Origin: a virus
Virus record (IMG/VR): IMGVR_UViG_3300044841_000030
Location: 1 to 27,338 of that record
Direction: 5' to 3' (one strand)
DNA: 27,338 nucleotides
Shown here: positions 21,962-27,338 of the stretch, one piece after another
Position numbering within the stretch: position 1 is the stretch's first letter
Layout: every line of letters starts with the position of its first letter
Notes under the pieces: generated by a model
What the model was told of the DNA's origin: nothing
Seen by the model: the letters and a program-made list of their open reading frames with translations, nothing else
Database searches by the model: none
Made by a program: the position numbers and the translations under genes

Positions 21962-21989
21962 TTGATATAGCATACCATTTACTTGACAA
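21962..21989 (-). promoter_or_regulatory. Leftward promoter sharing its -35 with the rightward one
   Basis: Minus strand TTGTCA (21989-21984), 16-base spacer, TATCAA (21967-21962, 4 of 6), then seven bases to ATG 21954. Confidence 0.4.
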
Positions 21990-22011
21990 ATAACAATAAG
22001 TAGAATAGAAT
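21983..22011 (+). promoter_or_regulatory. Strong rightward promoter (leaderless gene)
   Basis: TTGACA (21983-21988, perfect), 17-base spacer, TAGAAT (22006-22011, 5 of 6). The ATG of the next gene is nine bases past the -10, within two or three bases of the expected transcription start. Confidence 0.75.
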
Positions 22012-22020
22012 CCAGGCATT

Positions 22021-22362
22021 ATGACTTTTAGAACAGCTCTCCTAACCGAATTACTTGCAACCGTAGCCTTAGCGGGCTATATGACGATCCCCCCGACTCC
22101 AGTATTGGTAAGCGACATCTTCCCGCCCCACAAGGTAATTATCGAGCAGGCCGCTGTAGCCCCTACTGCAGCTCCTGCGGTTGCACCTAGTTATACTCCC
22201 AGCCCAGATCCCAGCGACGTATCCGTAGGCGCGGTAATTCCACCCCACCAAGATCCCGCACCAGCGGTTCCAGCTGCTTCACCAGCCCCCGTAGTAACAT
22301 CCGAGGTTAATCCAACTCCCTGTCGGTCAATAGGGAACAACGGGCCGGTAGACTGTAATTAG
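22021..22362 (+). CDS. Secreted or membrane-anchored Pro/Ala-rich protein
   Basis: 113 aa. Hydrophobic start (TALLTELLATVALAGYMTI) as signal peptide or anchor, followed by a long proline/alanine/valine-rich extended region and an end with two cysteines (PCRSIGNNGPVDCN) that could form a disulfide loop. No ribosome site. It is a lone plus-strand gene between minus-strand operons, with its own strong promoter, and its stop overlaps the stop of the converging gene by four bases. A possible host-surface or exclusion function is inferred from this layout only. Confidence 0.65.
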   Translation: MTFRTALLTELLATVALAGYMTIPPTPVLVSDIFPPHKVIIEQAAVAPTAAPAVAPSYTPSPDPSDVSVGAVIPPHQDPAPAVPAASPAPVVTSEVNPTPCRSIGNNGPVDCN

Positions 22363-24491
22363 CGTTGGTTGTACTTACCGGCCAAGACGTCAGCTTTACT
22401 TTCACGGCCCTGTTTGAAAGCCTGGATGGTAGATTGGGCGTTTTGTTTGCTAATATTACCGGATTTCAATTGTTTAGCTAAATAGTTCTCAACTGGGGTG
22501 TAGTTCTTCCATTGAGCCGTTGTAACAAGCTTTAAGTTACTAGAGTCATTAGACCCCCCAATCTCTAAAGGAACGGTATGGTCTAACTTATAGCTGGGGT
22601 TATTCTTGCCTCCAGCCTTCTTGGCGGCTGCCGAGGCAGATAGCGGCATGCGCTGGACGATGACGGTACCATTATCGACTCGCTTGATCTGTTCTCCTTT
22701 AAAGATACGATTAAAGGCGGTCTCAGGATCGGTCCCAATAGCTTGAGCATAGACCGTGATCTGATTGATCAAACTATTGTCCTTAATCTTCACACTAGTT
22801 CCTTGAGCATTATAAGGAGCCGGGATTGTGTTGGTGGTTATCCCTAGCGCGTCAGAAATCATCGCCAGCATGGTATTGGCTGAGTTGGGGTTACTCTTCA
22901 ACTCATTATAGTTAGCTATTGGAAGAGGCAAGAGTAGGTTACTTAGCTCCCCTCCTACAGTAATAGGGTTACCGCTAAAGTCCTTACCCTTAGCTATATC
23001 TTTAACGACCGATGATATTGGCGAAAGTTTACCCTCAAAGAAGTTATAGACCACATCCTTACGGGTAGGTTGGCCGAACTTCCCACTATCGAGAGACGTA
23101 ACAGTGCCGGTTGAACTCTTGGTTGATCCTTCGAGCATTCGAGCGGCTAGAGTAATAACAGGGGCCATCCCACCTGAGACAGTGAAAGTGGTGTTGCCGA
23201 TCTTTATCTTACCAAAGTTAGAGCTTCTGGGGTCGAGTTCCACCGAATTAGGATTAAGCGTACGAGCTATACCCAACACTGCGGCGGTACCACTAATAAC
23301 TTTCACGAGGTTAATTGCAGCTTGTTTACGCACGAAGGGGCTAACTCCTTTTTGAAGATTGTGCCCGGTCAGAAAATCAACCTGGCTCTTTAAAAAACGG
23401 GGGGAGAAGAAGATGTTGTTAACTCGGTTAGCTATCTTTTCACCGGCGCCTAAATACCCTCTACCGGTCAGGGAGTTTACTAGCTTCCCGATACTCTCGA
23501 GTTGAGCTTTGTCGTTGATATTGACGCCAGATTTGTCCGCTATCTGTAAATATTTATCAAAGACATCGGCTCGAGTACGATACTGAAACCCCTCAAAGGC
23601 GTTCTCGCTAGCTTTAAAGGCCTTCCCCAAAAGCGGGATCTTGGTGGGGTACTGCGAAGGATAAGCTTCCTCAACATTGCCAATTGCTAGTTTGGCTTTA
23701 ATCATCTTGTCATAAGTCGGCCGCGACATAATCTCAGCGCTAATCTCGTCCATTACCTTCTTACCGCCGAAGGTCTTATACATATCCACAAATGATTGGC
23801 GGGCATTTTTCTGCCACACCCCCGGATGAGTAAACAGCGTCTTCCAGCCCTGGTTAAAGAGGGCTGAATCATCCAGCGAAGCTTTGAGACTTTTACTAAC
23901 CCCGGCCACATTTGATACCCCCTGGGCGATACTTCCCAGTGGGTTATTCTTAATTACTCCTGGAATTTCCTTGAGGGAAGTCTTCCCGGCTTCTTGTTTT
24001 AAGCCATTAACGTAGTTCGCCAGATTAACCTTGGCCCGGCCGTAGTCTAATCTGTTACCACCTTGGTCCATGGCGGTCTTAGCATCATCAATCGCCTTAG
24101 ACAACTGAGCGATTTGTTTAGTCTCCTGCGCTGTTACGTCTACCCCCAGTCGGGTAGAAGCAAGGTCTTTCAAGAAAGCCTTCTCCTCAGCTGGGTTCAA
24201 GACTCGATCAAGTTTACTAATCTTAGTAAATAAATCTCGACGTACCTCGGGAGTGATTCCGGAAACTTTCTTAGCCCACGAGGCAAACCCTACCTGCTGG
24301 TTCTTTAAGAGAAGTTTGGATTCGAATAAAGCGTTAACCTCTTTGGCACTTTCACCAACGATACCCTCGAAGAAAGTCCGGCGTTCCTCGCTCGTCATAT
24401 TGGCTAGTTTCTCGGGGTCGATCTGTCCATTCCGAATAGCATCCAGGAACTTAGTTGCATCAGCTGGGATGAGACAGAAGTTAGCAGCCAC
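22359..24491 (-). CDS. Large virion-internal-type protein with C-terminal HNH-like motif
   Basis: About 710 aa from GTG at 24491 (GAGGTG just upstream; a TTG at 24503 would add four residues). Mostly helical. The middle (FKASENAFEGFQYRTRADVF, LTGRGYLGAGE, NNIFFSPRFLKSQVDFL) resembles the domain found in large polyvalent phage proteins and internal/ejected virion proteins. Near the end, LDHTVPLEIGG and SNLKLV match the first half of an HNH nuclease, though the last histidine is not seen. Likely ejected with the DNA or structural; any nuclease activity is uncertain. Confidence 0.65.
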   Translation of the reverse strand: MAANFCLIPADATKFLDAIRNGQIDPEKLANMTSEERRTFFEGIVGESAKEVNALFESKLLLKNQQVGFASWAKKVSGITPEVRRDLFTKISKLDRVLNPAEEKAFLKDLASTRLGVDVTAQETKQIAQLSKAIDDAKTAMDQGGNRLDYGRAKVNLANYVNGLKQEAGKTSLKEIPGVIKNNPLGSIAQGVSNVAGVSKSLKASLDDSALFNQGWKTLFTHPGVWQKNARQSFVDMYKTFGGKKVMDEISAEIMSRPTYDKMIKAKLAIGNVEEAYPSQYPTKIPLLGKAFKASENAFEGFQYRTRADVFDKYLQIADKSGVNINDKAQLESIGKLVNSLTGRGYLGAGEKIANRVNNIFFSPRFLKSQVDFLTGHNLQKGVSPFVRKQAAINLVKVISGTAAVLGIARTLNPNSVELDPRSSNFGKIKIGNTTFTVSGGMAPVITLAARMLEGSTKSSTGTVTSLDSGKFGQPTRKDVVYNFFEGKLSPISSVVKDIAKGKDFSGNPITVGGELSNLLLPLPIANYNELKSNPNSANTMLAMISDALGITTNTIPAPYNAQGTSVKIKDNSLINQITVYAQAIGTDPETAFNRIFKGEQIKRVDNGTVIVQRMPLSASAAAKKAGGKNNPSYKLDHTVPLEIGGSNDSSNLKLVTTAQWKNYTPVENYLAKQLKSGNISKQNAQSTIQAFKQGRESKADVLAGKYNQR

Positions 24492-24520
24492 TTGACACCT
24501 CAACGATTATAGTGTATGGT
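24492..24520 (+). promoter_or_regulatory. Rightward promoter of a leaderless mini-gene
   Basis: TTGACA (24492-24497, perfect), 17-base spacer, TATGGT (24515-24520, 4 of 6), then six bases to ATG 24527. A perfect TATAAT for the opposite direction (24511-24506) lies inside the spacer, pointing to the gene at 24491. Confidence 0.65.
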
Positions 24521-24526
24521 TTGCGC

Positions 24527-24625
24527 ATGAACAGCTTTCTATATAACCTATTTGAAGTCATCTTGGTAGTCCTATTAGTAGGCGTTGTATTCTCGGAATG
24601 GTTGTTCCCTGAAAAGGATGAGTAG
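24527..24625 (+). CDS. 32-aa single-pass membrane peptide
   Basis: MNSFLYNLFEVILVVLLVGV followed by VFSEWLFPEKDE. One membrane helix and an acidic tail. It lies alone on the plus strand between two minus-strand genes, ends 18 bases before the facing gene's stop, and has its own promoter, with the ATG at the expected transcription start. Function unknown. Confidence 0.6.
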   Translation: MNSFLYNLFEVILVVLLVGVVFSEWLFPEKDE

Positions 24626-24643
24626 CCCATTAAGTAACTCATA

Positions 24644-26428
24644 CTAACATCTTATCTCGTTTACAAATTGTTCCCAAGTCTGGCGTGTCACTTTTGGTTT
24701 GGCAGCCTGGACTTCCTTGGTCGTCGCCGTAACGGCTTTATTGACTGACTGCCCGGTCTTAGCTTCGAGAGCTTTGGCTCTAGCATCGGCTACTTTCTGG
24801 ATATTACCAACTGCCGAATTTGGATTGCGTTCTGCTAAGGCTCGGATTCTTTGCCCCATAGCGGTAGCCTCTCCAACTCGGGAAGAGGTTGCTAACTGTT
24901 GTAATAAGTCTACGTTCCCAGTTTTCGTGGCATGATCTTCTAAGGCGAGGGAGATGCTCTCGGGTAGAATATGGGGAGGCGGGGCTTCTTGACCTGTGGC
25001 TATGCGGGTGGCACGTTGGGGATCTTTTTGGATAAGGTCAGCGGCATGCGCAGCCTGCTCCTTCATGTTGACCTGATTGTATTCTGGAAGATTTGATAAA
25101 CCGGTGGTGAGTTTGGCCTCAACAGCTTTTTGATTGATACCAGCCCCTAACTTGCTGGTGCGCAGCTGACCAGTAGAAGCCGCGGGAGCCAAAGTAGTTT
25201 TAGGAAGTTGTTCCACGGTAGGAATATTCTTCACCCCAGCCGCTTTAAGGGCCTCTAGACGATGTTGCCCGTCCTGCACATAAGGAGTACCATCAATGGT
25301 CTTAACAATTAGAGGTTCAATTGGCTTACCGGCTTGAATATCAGCCGCTACCTTAGCAACCTGAGCTGTGTCTATTGGCACCCCATGGGTTTCGGTGCCG
25401 AGTTTCAAACTGTCTGCTGGGATGTGCTTGATATTCTCTGAAGCCACCCCTGAGTTTTGAGGATTAACCTGGGACGGTACCTCTCCGGGTGGAGTCCCAA
25501 GGGTCGGATGAAGCCTAGCCACCGCTGGGCTCTGGACAATGGTTTTTAATTCGGCTGGCGTAGAGGCTCTTGCAACATTAACCGCCAGATTGGTTTCTCC
25601 GGCATCGTGGAGGGTTCTAACGATATTAGCCTTAGTAGCGTTACTAATTGTTGGAGCAAGAGCTTTAGCTGCACCTACTTCAGACGCCTTCAGAAAGCTT
25701 TTTGCACCGCTGACTCCATAAGCTAACCCTGCTAGATCAGATAATGCCGCCATCACCTTGCCACCTGCGCCCGATTGGGAGCCTATATCGCTAGTGTAAC
25801 TGGTCTGTGGCCCAACTCCTGGGAGAGACACAGGAGAACCATGTACCGTAGCTGCACCCTTGGCAATGTTCTGCTCCAGAGCACCAATAGGGGAGTTCTG
25901 GTACCCCGTACCAACGATAGACTTAGTAAAGCCAGCCGTACTTTTAAGTGTATTAAGTAACTGCCCTCCGATATTAGGAGCGCGCTGGACCTTATCATTA
26001 GCAGCAAAGTTAAAGGCTGGCTGCAGAACAGCCGCACCCACTTGCCCGGCAGCTCTAGTAATCCCACCCCCAGGAGAAACTGCGTTACTCAGGGCATTTG
26101 CTAAACCGTTTCTAAACGGTCCGGCGACTTTAACCGGATTCGCTGTAGTGCCGTAGACATCCTTAATCGCCTGGAGCTGGTCATAAGAACGCTTGTCACC
26201 AGCTTGGGCTCGAGCGACCAAACGGTTAGCGATAGTCTTCTGCGTCTGTGCGTCAGCCTGTGAAAAAGTCTGCTTATAAGCCTGCCCCTGGGGGGTGTCT
26301 TTGAACTGAGGGGCCTGCGGAATTGAGATTTGCCGATTAATAGAAGCATACTGCCCAGGTACAAAGTCACTCGCAAAAGAGCCCGAGGAGCTAGAAGGCT
26401 GTTTACCTAAGATACTTTGGTATGGCAT
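24644..26428 (-). CDS. Large protein with ParB-like domain, probably virion-associated
   Basis: 594 aa. Long low-complexity N terminus (S, Q, A, G, P rich to about residue 320). A ParB/sulfiredoxin-like domain follows (~335-408): IPADSLKLG, AADIQAGKPIEPLIV, and DGQHRLEAL at 386-394, where D-G-x-H-R is the phosphoryl/nucleotide-binding motif. A helical C-terminal part with LAERNPNSAVGNIQ completes it. ParB-like domains in large phage proteins are often CTP- or DNA-acting modules carried in the virion. Position between other internal-protein genes fits that; activity unproven. Confidence 0.7.
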   Translation of the reverse strand: MPYQSILGKQPSSSSGSFASDFVPGQYASINRQISIPQAPQFKDTPQGQAYKQTFSQADAQTQKTIANRLVARAQAGDKRSYDQLQAIKDVYGTTANPVKVAGPFRNGLANALSNAVSPGGGITRAAGQVGAAVLQPAFNFAANDKVQRAPNIGGQLLNTLKSTAGFTKSIVGTGYQNSPIGALEQNIAKGAATVHGSPVSLPGVGPQTSYTSDIGSQSGAGGKVMAALSDLAGLAYGVSGAKSFLKASEVGAAKALAPTISNATKANIVRTLHDAGETNLAVNVARASTPAELKTIVQSPAVARLHPTLGTPPGEVPSQVNPQNSGVASENIKHIPADSLKLGTETHGVPIDTAQVAKVAADIQAGKPIEPLIVKTIDGTPYVQDGQHRLEALKAAGVKNIPTVEQLPKTTLAPAASTGQLRTSKLGAGINQKAVEAKLTTGLSNLPEYNQVNMKEQAAHAADLIQKDPQRATRIATGQEAPPPHILPESISLALEDHATKTGNVDLLQQLATSSRVGEATAMGQRIRALAERNPNSAVGNIQKVADARAKALEAKTGQSVNKAVTATTKEVQAAKPKVTRQTWEQFVNEIRC

Positions 26429-26430
26429 GG

Positions 26431-27093
26431 CTATCCCGACTTGCTTATAGCGTAATCATAGTACCCGTTTTGAGGGTTCTTAAGATCCTTAAAGGTGGAG
26501 TTAAATGAGGCCGGTGTAAACCCAGACTGTACCCAATCTTGGTAAGCCTTAGCATAGTCCTGGGGAGCCACGTAACCATCACGGCCCCGAACGGTATTCA
26601 GGCCAGATCTAATCTGACCGGCGATCGACTGCTGAGAAGGAGCCTTAGGGGCAGCTGAGGAGACACGCGAGGCCGCAACCTGTTGTTGGTTGTTCAGCTT
26701 CTGCTGCGCCAGAGCGTAGCTTTGTTCCTGCTGGAGCTGTGACTGTCTGGTGCTATAGGCTTGTTGAGCCTGGGACTGACGGATCTTCGCAATCGAGTCT
26801 TGCAGGTTGAAGGTCTTATCGGCAATGTTCTGTTTCAAACCAGCTACGGCCGGTAGGTACTTTTCCCCGACGTACTTAGCTTGCTCACCAATCGGGATAC
26901 CCGAGTATAATACCCCTTTAGCATTAGCTCCAGCCGTAATATCGCCGAAGGCGTTGGTCTTAGCCTGGTCTAACCCAGCCTGCTGAGCCGCCTGATAAGC
27001 CGGGAGTTGATTGAGTTGATTTTGGGCAGCATCGACCTGAGGCTTATAATACTGATCTAACTGGGTCATTATTTGATCGATTGAGTCGGCCAT
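26431..27093 (-). CDS. Glutamine-rich coiled-coil, probable internal virion protein
   Basis: 220 aa. Coiled-coil helices (~1-45 and ~75-135, with runs such as QAQQAYSTRQSQLQQEQ) flank a short glycine-containing motif GANAKGVLYSGIPIGEQ. A flexible S/A/P linker and a folded end (YVAPQDYAKAYQDWVQSGF) follow. This plan is common for genes beside ejection and internal head proteins of short-tailed phages. It ends two bases before the next gene's start. Confidence 0.65.
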   Translation of the reverse strand: MADSIDQIMTQLDQYYKPQVDAAQNQLNQLPAYQAAQQAGLDQAKTNAFGDITAGANAKGVLYSGIPIGEQAKYVGEKYLPAVAGLKQNIADKTFNLQDSIAKIRQSQAQQAYSTRQSQLQQEQSYALAQQKLNNQQQVAASRVSSAAPKAPSQQSIAGQIRSGLNTVRGRDGYVAPQDYAKAYQDWVQSGFTPASFNSTFKDLKNPQNGYYDYAISKSG

Positions 27094-27302
27094 CAGAAAG
27101 CACCATAACTAGGCAGGTCTACTATGACGTGGTGGCCTTGCAAATTATAGCCGCCCCCTAGAATATCAAACAACTGAGCCACTGCTGCCTCCTTCTCCGC
27201 TCGTTTTTGACCCGGAGGGGCGATTGACGAGAGTAACTCCGCTATGTCGGATCGGGAGGGGATTTGTGACCGGCTGACTATCTCGTTGAGTTTCTGTTCC
27301 AC
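27093..27302 (-). CDS. 69-aa hypothetical protein
   Basis: GTG start at 27302, GGGA about nine bases upstream. Helical, charged first part (MEQKLNEIVSRSQIPSRSDI...) and an end with GGGYNLQGHHVIVDLP. Its stop shares a base with the next ATG (27093). In the last 36 bases of the window an upstream minus-strand frame ends (TAA at 27335-27333). No recognised domain. Confidence 0.6.
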   Translation of the reverse strand: MEQKLNEIVSRSQIPSRSDIAELLSSIAPPGQKRAEKEAAVAQLFDILGGGYNLQGHHVIVDLPSYGAF

Positions 27303-27338
27303 TCGAAGTATTCCCAGGCGCCCTCTTATGCTTTAGTT

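Overview
The window looks like part of a double-stranded DNA tailed-phage (or prophage) genome, probably with a short tail. It carries small and large terminase, portal, a scaffold-like protein and a major capsid protein in the usual order. There are no host housekeeping genes and no tRNAs, and genes are packed with 4-base stop/start overlaps. No integrase or tail genes lie inside the window, so its lifestyle and tail type are not shown. The host is probably Gram-positive-like, with three different peptidoglycan-active enzymes. The SGACGIGQALPCSK-type transglycosylase reminds me of proteins common in Patescibacteria (Saccharibacteria); that host guess is from memory, not from a search.

Layout. 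(1) Bases 1-11447, minus strand: the late operon, read right to left. It runs terS, terL, portal, a 77-aa protein, scaffold, major capsid, a 63-aa and a 108-aa protein. It continues without a break into a surface-sugar cassette: two paralogous GT-A glycosyltransferases, a 58-aa protein, a family-2 glycosyltransferase, and a three-enzyme UDP-deoxy-aminosugar pathway (4,6-dehydratase/5-epimerase, reductase, 2-epimerase). A further gene runs off the left edge. The cassette has its own candidate promoter at 5596-5624. (2) Bases 11508-15203, plus strand: an early operon of very small genes (membrane peptides, a ribbon-helix-helix protein, a transglycosylase-like domain) and two paralogous proteins with long alanine-rich rods encoded by GCT repeats. 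(3) Bases 15204-15736: a gene-free stretch with a minus-strand terminator at its left end and divergent promoters at its right end, possibly a non-coding RNA. (4) Bases 15737-18908, plus strand: a DNA-metabolism operon (Gp157-like coiled coil, SSB-like protein, KGG-type protein, winged-helix protein, NinG recombination nuclease) ending in a secreted CHAP-like peptidase. (5) Bases 18947-21978, minus strand: small membrane proteins and an amidase endolysin, i.e. a lysis region. (6) Bases 22359-27302, minus strand: large, probably virion-internal proteins, one with an HNH-like end and one with a ParB-like domain. Two small plus-strand membrane-protein genes (22021-22362 and 24527-24625) sit inside these minus-strand regions with their own promoters.

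Main points of interest: the phage-borne deoxy-aminosugar and glycosyltransferase cassette joined to the capsid operon; a 2-epimerase that appears to start at ATT; repeated promoter layouts that put the start codon at the transcription start (leaderless mRNAs); the paired GCT-repeat rod proteins with a 106-base identical block; a possible -1 frameshift joining a membrane anchor to a transglycosylase domain; and the 0.5-kb region that may encode a minus-strand RNA.
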